A DNA stretch of 14,603 nt. Origin: DATAEK01 sp036258055 (GTDB lineage: Bacteria; Acidobacteriota; Vicinamibacteria; Vicinamibacterales; 2-12-FULL-66-21). Below, piece after piece: positions 7,547 to 14,483 of the stretch. The stretch covers positions 1 to 14,603 of the forward strand of contig DATAEK010000047.1 of the NCBI GenBank assembly GCA_036258055.1, in the 5' to 3' direction. The notes under the pieces were generated by a model. The model had not been told where the DNA came from and searched no databases. It saw only the letters and a program-made list of their open reading frames with translations. The position numbers were made by a program, and so were the translations under genes. How positions within the stretch are numbered: the stretch's first letter is position 1; every line of letters starts with the position of its first letter.

Positions 7547-8575
7547 GTGAATTCACTGCCTCAACAGCTGCGCGCGTGGCTGGTCTGGCTTCTGTGCTGG
7601 GCCGTCCTTTCCAGTACTGCCTGTTCCGGGCGGTTCGCGAAACCCGCCGCCTTGAGCGACCATGAGTTCTGGACCTTGATCGAGGCGGTCTCCGAGCCGC
7701 CAGGCCGATTCGACGTCACGGAGAACTTCGTCTCCAACGAACGTCGCTTTGCCGAAAACGTCAGATGGCTTCGTCCGGCAGGTGGGGTCTACATCGGCGT
7801 CGGCCCGGAGCAGAACTTCAGCTATATCGCAGCCCTGCGCCCGGCGATGGCCTTCATCGTCGATATCCGGCGTGAGAACCTCGATCTGCACCTGCTGTAC
7901 AAAGCGCTGTTCGAGCTGTCGACCGATCGCGCCGACTTCGTCTCGCGATTGTTCTCACGTCCGCGTCCACCGGGTCTGGAGTCGTCGACCGCCACCGTCG
8001 AGGAAATCTTCACACGCTACGACGGCGTGCCGCCTTCCCCCGAGCAGTACAGCCGGACCGCGACGCTCGTTCGCGAGCGGCTCCTCGCGACGCATGCGCT
8101 TCCGCTGTTACAAACCGATCTGGATTGGATTGACCGCGCCTTCAAGGCTTTCTACGTCGACGGACCCGAGATCCAGTTCTGGGGTTCGCGCACCGTCCAC
8201 GGTGTCCGACCGTCGTACCGGCAGCTGATGATGACCGAGGATTTCAGCGGTCAGCGCCGCAGCTTCCTCGCGACGGAGGATGGATTCAGGTTCGTCAAGC
8301 AGCTGCAGTCGAGGAACCTGATCGTTCCCGTAGTCGGCGATTTTGCCGGCCCAGCCGCCATCCATCGAGTGGGCGATTACGTTCGGGAGCATGAACACCT
8401 CATCCGCGGGTTCTACGGTTCGAACGTCGGTGTCTACCTGAACGCTCAACAGACGCGTGCATTCTGCCGGAATCTCGCGACCTTGCCCGCCGCGCCGGGT
8501 GCCTGGTTCATCGAAAGCGAGGGTGTTCGATCGCTGACCTCGAAGCTGAAGGCCTGCCCGGCCGACGCGAAGTGA
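7547..8575 (+). CDS. Putative lipoprotein with Rossmann/methyltransferase-like region (LIC_10091-like)
   Basis: The 342-residue protein starts at a GTG with no clear ribosome-binding site, chosen because it precedes a good signal sequence (LRAWLVWLLCWAVLSSTAC). Cys26 may be lipidated, although the residue at -3 is Ser rather than the usual Leu. The mature part begins with LSDHEFWTLIEAVSEPPGRF and SNERRF. It then has GGVYIGVGPEQNFSYIAALR (79-98) and IVDIRRENL (104-112), which resemble motif I and the acidic strand end of a SAM methyltransferase fold. From memory this pattern belongs to a family labelled after Leptospira LIC_10091; I could not verify that. The protein should sit in the periplasm, where SAM is not expected, so an enzymatic role is doubtful. 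No other gene lies close on the same strand upstream. Confidence 0.78.
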   Translation: MNSLPQQLRAWLVWLLCWAVLSSTACSGRFAKPAALSDHEFWTLIEAVSEPPGRFDVTENFVSNERRFAENVRWLRPAGGVYIGVGPEQNFSYIAALRPAMAFIVDIRRENLDLHLLYKALFELSTDRADFVSRLFSRPRPPGLESSTATVEEIFTRYDGVPPSPEQYSRTATLVRERLLATHALPLLQTDLDWIDRAFKAFYVDGPEIQFWGSRTVHGVRPSYRQLMMTEDFSGQRRSFLATEDGFRFVKQLQSRNLIVPVVGDFAGPAAIHRVGDYVREHEHLIRGFYGSNVGVYLNAQQTRAFCRNLATLPAAPGAWFIESEGVRSLTSKLKACPADAK

Positions 8576-8626
8576 TGGCTCAGGGCATCCGCGAGGCTAC
8601 GGCTTCATGGTGGGCAGGCATGGAAC

Positions 8627-8666
8627 AGGCTATAGACTCTCTACGTCTTAGGCTATAGACTATCTA
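8627..8666 (+). promoter_or_regulatory. Direct-repeat operator/promoter before padR (CTATAG core)
   Basis: AGGCTATAGACTCTCTA at 8627-8643 and AGGCTATAGACTATCTA at 8650-8666 differ at one base and start 23 bp apart, about two helical turns. The second copy ends six bases before the padR ATG at 8673. The AT-rich segment TATAGACTATCTATAA can supply a -10 box, which leaves almost no leader and no Shine-Dalgarno, so padR mRNA is probably leaderless. The likely reading is an autoregulatory PadR operator: PadR bound here would block its own operon. Confidence 0.65.
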
Positions 8667-8672
8667 TAACCG

Positions 8673-9044
8673 ATGGCCCTCCATTCCTCGCGGCCCGACG
8701 CGCGCACCGACCTCCTGCACGGCACGCTCGACATGCTGATCCTCCGAACGCTTCAGTGGGGACCGCAGCACGGCTACGCGATCGGCCAGACCATTCGCGC
8801 GCAATCGTCCGAGGTGTTGCAGGTGGAAGCCGGCTCCCTGTACCCCGCCCTCCAGCGGCTCGCCAAGAAGGGCTGGGTGACCGCCAAATGGGGTCAGACC
8901 GACGCCAACCAGCGCGCCAAGTTCTATCGGCTCACACCCGAAGGCAAGAAGCAGCTCCTTCGCGAGGCATCCCGATGGGCCGAACTGGTGAACGCGATCA
9001 GCCGGGTGATGAAACCGGCCTCGACGCCCGGAACCGAGGAGTAG
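8673..9044 (+). CDS. PadR family transcriptional regulator
   Basis: This 123-residue protein is a complete PadR winged-helix regulator. The diagnostic N-terminal part reads LLHGTLDMLILRTLQWGPQHGY, the recognition region VEAGSLYPALQRLAKKGWV, and the wing ends in AKFYRLTPEGKKQL. The short C-terminal helix (residues 98-114) fits the small PadR subfamily that usually precedes ADOP permeases in Acidobacteriota. The start at 8673 has no ribosome-binding site and lies just below the AT-rich promoter, so a leaderless transcript is likely. The permease gene follows after 20 bp, so the two form an operon. PadR proteins commonly repress their own promoter and the adjacent transporter and respond to small hydrophobic molecules; the effector is unknown here. 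Confidence 0.93.
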   Translation: MALHSSRPDARTDLLHGTLDMLILRTLQWGPQHGYAIGQTIRAQSSEVLQVEAGSLYPALQRLAKKGWVTAKWGQTDANQRAKFYRLTPEGKKQLLREASRWAELVNAISRVMKPASTPGTEE

Positions 9045-9064
9045 TCGCGAACGAGGAGCAGGAT

Positions 9065-11755
9065 ATGTCGATCGTGGCCTGGCTCAAGCGGCTGAAGCGG
9101 CGGCGTCTCGATGACGAGGACTTCCAGGAGGAAATCCGGGCGCATCTGGCCATCGCCACCGACGAGAAGATGGCCGACGGCGCTGATCGACAGACCGCGC
9201 GCTATGCCGCGCTGAGAGATTTCGGCAACGTCACGCTGACGACCGAAGCCGCCCGCCGCGTTTGGACACCATGGTGGCTCGAGGCGCTGCGCGATCTGCT
9301 GAGCGACGTCCGCTACGCGATCCGCGCGCTCGCGAAGAACAAGACCTTTTCGCTCACCGTCGTCGCGGTCCTCACCCTCGGCATCGGCCTGAACGCCGCC
9401 GTATTCACGATGCTCAAGAGCATGGCGCTGAACCCGCTCGCCGGTGTCGATCATTCGGCCCAGCTCCGCGTCATCTACCGCGAGACGAGCGCGGGACGTC
9501 TGCTCCGCGTGTCATATCCGGACTACCAGTCCCTCCGCGATCACGATGGCGCGTTCTCGGATCTCATGGGCTTGTGCGCGATCCAGGTGGGCCTGGGCAG
9601 AGGCCGAAACGCTCGCCCGGTCTGGGCCGAGCTCGTCACCGGGAACTACTTTCAGGTCCTCGGCGTCCGCGCCGGGCGCGGCCGCACGCTTTTGCCGTCC
9701 GACGAGATCGCTCCCGGCGGCCATTCCGTGGTCGTGCTCAGCGATGGTGTGTGGCGGCGCGAATTCGGCGCCGATCCGGAAATCGTCGGCAAGACGATCG
9801 AGGTCAACCATCTCCTGCTGACGGTCGTCGGGGTTGCCGATCCCGCGTTCCACGGAACGATCCCGGGCTACGACGTCGAAGTGTTCATCCCGGTCATGAT
9901 GGCGGCCCAGATGGGTGTGGAGGGTGGACTCCCGCGGACCACATCATCGAAAGTTCTCTCCGATCGCCGCGCGGCTCTCCTCGTTCCGCACGGCTACCTC
10001 CGGCCGGGCGCGACGCTGACGACCGCCGCCGCCGAAACCGACGCGCTCTGGGCCACGCTCTCGCGCGATCGGCCGCTTTCGGATCCCACCGAACGGCTGA
10101 GGGTCATGCCGTTCTGGCAATCACCGAACGGTCCACAGACCTACCTGCTGCCGTCGCTGATCGTGCTGAGCGCGATGGGTGCGCTGGTCCTGCTGATTGC
10201 CTGCGCGAACATTGCCGGGCTCGTGCTGGTGCGCGGTGTCTCGCGCCGCGGCGAGCTCGCGGTGCGGTTGGCGCTCGGCGCGACCCGCACACGAATCGTC
10301 CGTCTGCTGCTCGTCGAGACCCTCGTCCTCGCCTTGCCTGGCGCCATTCTGGGAGTGGAAGTCGCGCAGCGCGGGATCCCCGTGTTCGTCGGCTACGTGG
10401 AGTGGCTCGCGGCGCCACAGCGCCTCTTCTTCAATATCGGGGTCGACAGCCTGGTCATCGGGTTCGCGGCGCTGATGGCCTGCCTGTGCGCGCTCGTGTT
10501 CGGGCTGGTCCCGGCGCTGCAAAGCTCGCGCATCGATCTGGTGTCGGTCATCAACGAAGACGCGTCGCCCCGCGGTGCGGGGCGAGGACGGCTGCGCGCG
10601 GGTCTCGTGGTCGCGCAGGTCGCGGTGTCGCTGCTGCTGCTCGTGGGTGCCGGACTGGTGACGCGCAGCCTCGCAGCGGCGCGGGCCGCGAATCCCGGCT
10701 TCGATCCGAGCCACGTGACGTCAGTCGCGGTGGACGTCAGACAGAACGGCTACGACGAGTCGCGCGGTCGGGTGTTCTATCGCAATCTGCTGGACGCGGC
10801 GCGCGCGGATTCGGGTATCGAGTCCGCGACCGTCGCGGCCTTCAATCCGATGAACCTGATCGATACGCCTGCGCTGCGAGTCGCGATCGAGGGCTACGAA
10901 CCGCGTCGAGGCGAAGATCTGGCCTTCCAATCGAACACCGTCGGCTCGGACTACTTTCGCACGCTGCGGATCGCGCTGATGGCGGGGCGAGCGTTCGAGG
11001 GCCGGGACGACGAGACGGCGGCGCCGGTGGTGATCGTCAACAACACGCTCGCCGAACGATTCTGGGGTGGCGCGGTCAACGCGATCGGCAAGCGGATCCG
11101 CGTCGCCGATGGCGACTGGCGAACGATCGTCGGCGTCGCGGCGGATGTGAAATACCTGCGGATCAACGAATCACCGCGTCCGTATCTCTACCTGCCATTC
11201 GAGCAGGCGTACCGGTCGAGCATGACCCTGCATACGCGAGGTTCGGCGCCGCCCGACGTGCTCGTGGACGGGGCGCGCGCGCACATCGCGGCGCTCGATG
11301 CCGATCTCCCGATTCTGTACGCCCGATCGCTCGACGAGCGGATTCGTGCGTCGCTGTCTCTCTTCCAGTTGACCGCGACGATGCTGTTCGTCTTCGGAGT
11401 GGCCGGCATGGCGCTCGCCGCGATGGGGACCTATGGACTGGTGTCCTACATCGTCGAGCAGAGCACGCACGAAATCGGCATCCGCCTGGCGCTCGGCGCG
11501 TCAGGCCGATCGATCGTGCGCGGGTTTCTCGCGCGAGGCCTGCGGCTCGGCGTGGTTGGCGCGGCTCTCGGTATGGTCGCAGCCCTCGGCGTCAGCCGGC
11601 TGCTCGCCAGCGTGCTGTTCGGCGTCAGCACGACCGACGTCGTCACCTTCGCGCGCGCGCTGGTGATCGTCCTGGGCGGCGTGGTCGTCGCGACGATCAT
11701 TCCAGCCTGGCGCGCGTCGCGGACCGATGCGCTGAGTGCGCTGCGACATCAATAA
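9065..11755 (+). CDS. ADOP-type ABC transporter permease (duplicated MacB/FtsX)
   Basis: The 896-residue product has the architecture of acidobacterial duplicated orphan permeases. A cytoplasmic prefix (1-80, LKRRRLDDEDFQEEIRAHL) comes first, then a first membrane helix (95-117, TFSLTVVAVLTLGIGLNAAVF). A first periplasmic MacB-like core runs to about 355. A three-helix FtsX block (about 360-490) contains ELAVRLALGATRTRIVRLLL. Another helix (510-535) opens a second MacB-like core, and a final FtsX block (766-896) holds HEIGIRLALGASGRSIVRGF and the end motif IPAWRASRTDALSALR. The ATG at 9065 has GAGGAG six bases upstream. No ATPase gene is in the window, as usual for these orphans, so partner and cargo are unknown; MacB relatives act as mechanotransmission pumps or lipoprotein/toxin exporters. 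The open frame extends further upstream over padR, but those codons are not used. Confidence 0.93.
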   Translation: MSIVAWLKRLKRRRLDDEDFQEEIRAHLAIATDEKMADGADRQTARYAALRDFGNVTLTTEAARRVWTPWWLEALRDLLSDVRYAIRALAKNKTFSLTVVAVLTLGIGLNAAVFTMLKSMALNPLAGVDHSAQLRVIYRETSAGRLLRVSYPDYQSLRDHDGAFSDLMGLCAIQVGLGRGRNARPVWAELVTGNYFQVLGVRAGRGRTLLPSDEIAPGGHSVVVLSDGVWRREFGADPEIVGKTIEVNHLLLTVVGVADPAFHGTIPGYDVEVFIPVMMAAQMGVEGGLPRTTSSKVLSDRRAALLVPHGYLRPGATLTTAAAETDALWATLSRDRPLSDPTERLRVMPFWQSPNGPQTYLLPSLIVLSAMGALVLLIACANIAGLVLVRGVSRRGELAVRLALGATRTRIVRLLLVETLVLALPGAILGVEVAQRGIPVFVGYVEWLAAPQRLFFNIGVDSLVIGFAALMACLCALVFGLVPALQSSRIDLVSVINEDASPRGAGRGRLRAGLVVAQVAVSLLLLVGAGLVTRSLAAARAANPGFDPSHVTSVAVDVRQNGYDESRGRVFYRNLLDAARADSGIESATVAAFNPMNLIDTPALRVAIEGYEPRRGEDLAFQSNTVGSDYFRTLRIALMAGRAFEGRDDETAAPVVIVNNTLAERFWGGAVNAIGKRIRVADGDWRTIVGVAADVKYLRINESPRPYLYLPFEQAYRSSMTLHTRGSAPPDVLVDGARAHIAALDADLPILYARSLDERIRASLSLFQLTATMLFVFGVAGMALAAMGTYGLVSYIVEQSTHEIGIRLALGASGRSIVRGFLARGLRLGVVGAALGMVAALGVSRLLASVLFGVSTTDVVTFARALVIVLGGVVVATIIPAWRASRTDALSALRHQ

Positions 11756-11772
11756 GCCAACACGATTGGGCG

Positions 11773-12852
11773 CTACCGCACCAGTGCGCCGAACGCCCAG
11801 CAGATCGACGCGTTGGCTGTCGCCATCGTGAAATCGTCGGTGCCTCTGGGCGAAAACAGCTCGAGCACGGTGTTCGACGTGGCGATGACCAGTGCAAGAC
11901 CGATCCACGCCGGCGGCAACCCGTGACCCACCACGACCCAGAGACAGAAGATGAGTGCAGCGACGAAACCGGTCACGGTTCCACCGATTGACTTCCGATT
12001 GACGTCGCCGATGCCCCAGACCCGGAGCTTCTGTTTCCCGAACAATGCGCCGCCGACCTCCGAGCTCGCGTCGGTCACGAGGTAGGAACCCCAGATCAGT
12101 GCGAAGACCACGGCGAACTCGCCCGGCTGGAAAATTGCCGCCAGCCGCGCACCGAGCGGCACCATCACGAACTTGAAAACGGTCCACAGCGTTGTGATGA
12201 GCAGGCAGTTCGCGCGCGCCAGGACCCCGTCCATCACCCGAGACTGCGGGCCGTAGAACGCCGCCGCCAGGAATCCATCCGCGTAATAGAAAGCGAGGAA
12301 GATCCAGCTCGTGACGACGGCGTCGAAGAGGTTGTCCTGCAGGAAGCGGGTGGCGAAATTGGCCGACGGATCGGCGGCAATTTGCGAGTAGAGATAGAAG
12401 AACCCCGCCATTCCAAGCGTGATGAACCGGCCTCGGCGGCCGATCATGTCGACAATGCGAATGCGACGCTCGGAGTGACGGCTCACGAACGCGCCGACGT
12501 CGAACGGTGTGCGCATGCGGGAGGAGAACGACTGCCGGCGCTCCTCCTTCGAGAACCCCACGAAGAATCTGAGCAGCAGCGCTTTCACGCCGTACCAGAT
12601 GAAGCCCCACAGGACATTGAAGAACAGGATGCCGGTGAAGACCTGCGCCAGCCGCTGGCGATTGACTTGAGACGTGAGGAAGAAGTACGGGTTGGCCCCG
12701 GTCGCCAGTATTACGGCCCAGAAGAGTGTCAGCGCGGCGGTGAAATAGAGCGCGCCCCGGAAGATGCGATCCGCCGTGCGGCGGCGTTCGGCAAACTCGG
12801 AAGACTGCAGAGTGTCGCTCACACTGAGGCCCCGATCCACCGCACGGCGCAT
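11773..12852 (-). CDS. Multi-spanning membrane protein with dolichol/phytol-kinase-like C-terminus
   Basis: This 359-residue membrane protein has helices at about 32-52 and 71-94, a basic middle part (95-145, KEERRQSFSSRMRT, RHSERRIRIVDMIGRRGR), then a run of further helices. The C-terminal third carries the pattern of CTP-dependent polyprenol/phytol kinases (SEC59, DGK1, VTE5). Asp261 is followed by GGALFGKQKL (267-276), then Arg286-Lys287-Ser288 with Gly290-Gly291, and finally ELFSPRGTDDFTMA (331-344), matching the family's E-x-SP-x-G-x-D(N/D) end motif. The predicted role is phosphorylation of a lipid alcohol with CTP in the inner membrane. The N-terminal 150 residues are not part of that domain as I know it. 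It lies 54 bp downstream of the acid phosphatase gene on the same strand and converges with the permease (17-bp gap). The family call is moderately sure; the substrate is unknown. Confidence 0.8.
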   Translation of the reverse strand: MRRAVDRGLSVSDTLQSSEFAERRRTADRIFRGALYFTAALTLFWAVILATGANPYFFLTSQVNRQRLAQVFTGILFFNVLWGFIWYGVKALLLRFFVGFSKEERRQSFSSRMRTPFDVGAFVSRHSERRIRIVDMIGRRGRFITLGMAGFFYLYSQIAADPSANFATRFLQDNLFDAVVTSWIFLAFYYADGFLAAAFYGPQSRVMDGVLARANCLLITTLWTVFKFVMVPLGARLAAIFQPGEFAVVFALIWGSYLVTDASSEVGGALFGKQKLRVWGIGDVNRKSIGGTVTGFVAALIFCLWVVVGHGLPPAWIGLALVIATSNTVLELFSPRGTDDFTMATANASICWAFGALVR

Positions 12853-12906
12853 ACGCTCAGCCTTGTACGCAGTTGGACGTGCGTAATGTTAGTCCGAACC
12901 GGCGAT

Positions 12907-13644
12907 TCAGGGCAGAAAGTAAACGGGGTTTGGCAACTTGAACGTCCGTTCGGCGTAGCCGCCCGCCAGGTCGCTTTGCTGGTCGCCCAGACTGAGGACG
13001 ATCGTATACCCCTGCTCGGTGAGCTTGCGTCGCTCAGGCGCTTTGAAATCGACCGCGCTCGCAAACTGAGCGCCCTCGGGCTGCAGGATGACGCCGGTCC
13101 ACTCGTACCCCTGATCCTTGAGATTGCGTTCGGTCGCCTCGCGCAGGTTTGCGGGGCGGCCGGTGATGAAAAACACCGCCACGCCCAGCTCGCGTGCGCG
13201 GCGCGCGAGTGCCAAGGTCGGAGCAATCGCCCTGGATTGACCGAGTGCCTGCCACGCCCGAAGGCCGCACGGCCCCTGCTGGAGATCGCACGGGCCATTG
13301 ACGATACGAGCCCAGCCGTTGATCCGATAGGCGGGCCAATTCGAAAGCGACGTCTCGTCGATATCGAGAACGATCGCCGCCTTCGGCGTCGTTTTCACGC
13401 GCTCCTCGAGCCAGGCTCGGGCGTCGGCCGCGATTTTCGTGACGTCCTCGTCGTACCGGCCGCCGCTGATGTATTCCGCGACGAGACGCTGTGCGTCGTA
13501 GAGATTCGGTACGGCTGCCGCCGCGCTGGTTGCCTGAGGTGCAGCAGGCGTGGTCGTGACGCCGGCATGCGGTGAGGTCGCGCAGGCGACGGCGCAGGCG
13601 AGAACGCCAGATGCCAGCAAACCGGACTTCCGCCGCGCTCTCAT
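12907..13644 (-). CDS. HAD acid phosphatase (class B/plant-type), probable lipoprotein
   Basis: The 245-residue protein has all four HAD motifs of the secreted acid phosphatase family (HAD subfamily IIIB). Motif I is DIDETSLSN (nucleophile Asp94, acid/base Asp96), motif II is ITGR (Thr161), motif III is probably Lys207 in APERRKL, and motif IV is GDQQSDLAGG (Asp221, Asp225). The N-terminus is a signal peptide ending in ACAVAC, so Cys21 may be lipidated, although the -3 residue is Ala. A Pro/Ala/Thr-rich spacer (24-46) separates the anchor from the enzyme. The ATG has AGGAG a few bases upstream. It should hydrolyse phosphomonoesters (nucleotides or similar) in the periplasm. The following kinase-like gene lies 54 bp downstream on the same strand and may share its transcript. 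Confidence 0.92.
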   Translation of the reverse strand: MRARRKSGLLASGVLACAVACATSPHAGVTTTPAAPQATSAAAAVPNLYDAQRLVAEYISGGRYDEDVTKIAADARAWLEERVKTTPKAAIVLDIDETSLSNWPAYRINGWARIVNGPCDLQQGPCGLRAWQALGQSRAIAPTLALARRARELGVAVFFITGRPANLREATERNLKDQGYEWTGVILQPEGAQFASAVDFKAPERRKLTEQGYTIVLSLGDQQSDLAGGYAERTFKLPNPVYFLP

Positions 13645-13771
13645 TGTTCTCTCCTGTCTCGATCCTTCAGTGCGTCCATTTTCGTCGCCGACACCTCACG
13701 CTGTCGAGCTGAGAATGTCGGGCCGTGAACAGGACGATCCCGCGGACGAACAGAGGATTGACGTTGGGGAG
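13645..13771. other. Upstream region of the acid phosphatase
   Basis: This 127-bp stretch separates the phosphatase start from the stop codon of the permease remnant. CTCCT at 13651-13655 is the ribosome-binding site of the phosphatase read on the minus strand. No promoter hexamers were recognised with confidence. Confidence 0.4.
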
Positions 13772-13954
13772 CTACTCGTTGCGCAGCACCACGAGCGGAT
13801 CGACCGACGCGGCGCGTCGCGCCGGGACGACTGCGGCAGCGAGTGAGACCAGCACGAGGATGAGGGCGGCGGTTCCCAGATTGACGACGTCAGTGGACGA
13901 CAAGCCGAAGAGCAGTCCCTCGAGTGTGCGCAGACCTGGCCCGTTGACGAGTCC
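13772..13954 (-). pseudogene. 3' remnant of a second ADOP/FtsX-type permease
   Basis: Reading the minus strand upward from a TAG at 13772-13774 gives about 60 codons ending in VVPARRAASVDPLVVLRNE, the typical C-terminus of ADOP/MacB permeases. The segment LEGLLFGLSSTDVV aligns with ASVLFGVSTTDVV in the intact permease at 9065-11755, and the final PARRAASVDPLVVLR corresponds to PAWRASRTDALSALR. The frame is closed by a TGA at 13955-13957, and no permease sequence is seen beyond it, so the remaining 800 or so residues are gone. It differs clearly from the intact gene, so it is an old relic of another copy and not a recent partial duplication. Confidence 0.75.
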
Positions 13955-14089
13955 TCACTCCGCCTGGCCGGCGACCAGAGCAGAGCTGGAGAAGACGCTC
14001 GAAAAACACGGGCTCGCGCGCGCGGAGCTGATGGGGCGTTACGAACGCAGCGATAGGGAGGCGACGGCTTCGGGCCTGCCGTTGCGCAG
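13955..14089. other. Gap between permease remnant and small protein gene
   Basis: I see no supported gene in this stretch. A plus-strand frame reads RAELEKTLEKHGLARAELMG with a helical look, but it has no start or ribosome-binding site of its own and runs antisense through the flanking features. No terminator was recognised. Confidence 0.35.
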
Positions 14090-14254
14090 CTATTCAGGAA
14101 GCGGCAGCTTTCCCGGTGGCCGTGGCTTCGATGCTTGATCGTCCGAGCCGCCCTTCACCTGTTCGCGATCGTTGGGCAGCGTCTGTGGCTTTGGTGTCGA
14201 TTGCTGCTCGGAGGGGTTCTGATGGTCGCGCGCGATACGGTCCTGCTTGCGCAT
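14090..14254 (-). CDS. Small hydrophilic hypothetical protein (54 residues)
   Basis: The start is the ATG whose first base is 14254, because GGAGG (14260-14264) lies exactly five bases upstream; the longer open frame above it has no such signal. The product begins MRKQDRIARDHQNPSEQQ and ends GKLPLPE. It is nearly all Lys, Arg, Asp, Gln, Pro, Ser and Gly, has no hydrophobic core, no Cys and no membrane segment, and should be disordered. Small basic proteins of this kind with a PLP(D/E)-type end seem familiar from Acidobacteriota, but I cannot name a family. The function is unknown; a nucleic-acid-binding or stress role would be a guess. It is preceded by a 229-bp gap after the RidA gene on the same strand. 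Confidence 0.7.
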   Translation of the reverse strand: MRKQDRIARDHQNPSEQQSTPKPQTLPNDREQVKGGSDDQASKPRPPGKLPLPE

Positions 14255-14483
14255 CTCAGCCTCCAGGGAAAACCCGTAATGTTGAGCTCGATGTAATCCC
14301 ACCCTCATTGTCGCTCCCCAGGCGCAATGCCGTCGAGCAACTCGGGTGATGAGCAGCGCGAAATCGCCGCGTATGTCGACGGTTCATCATCGACCATCTC
14401 GGCCTGTCGCGCCGTCCGCGCAGAGCGCTGTGAGCGAGGAATGTGAACCCTGCGCAGAAGAGATGTCGCCGTGGAGACCCGGC
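14255..14483. other. Gap between the RidA gene and the small protein
   Basis: This 229-bp stretch should hold the promoter of the small protein. Apart from the ribosome-binding site next to the ATG, I found no clear -35/-10 pair and no terminator for the RidA gene. Confidence 0.35.
14260..14264 (-). promoter_or_regulatory. Ribosome-binding site of the 54-residue protein
   Basis: GGAGG on the minus strand, five bases before the ATG at 14254. It decides the start and is the main evidence that this small frame is translated. Confidence 0.65.

Noticed and set aside
8756..9064. Upstream extension of the permease frame over padR
   Set aside because: The extended part overlaps the padR gene in another frame. 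GAGGAG six bases before ATG 9065 and the conserved permease prefix domain place the start there.
9262..11991. Plus-strand open frame of 909 codons overlapping the ABC permease in another frame
   Set aside because: The translation is dominated by Arg, Gly, Pro and Ala with no membrane helices or motifs. The permease frame explains this DNA with strong family matches.
12382..13575. Plus-strand open frame of 397 codons across the kinase-like and phosphatase genes
   Set aside because: It runs antisense to two genes with clear motifs, has low-complexity composition and no domain.
14116..14349. 77-codon plus-strand frame over the small protein gene
   Set aside because: It is antisense to the 54-residue gene, which has a far better start signal, and has no recognisable feature.
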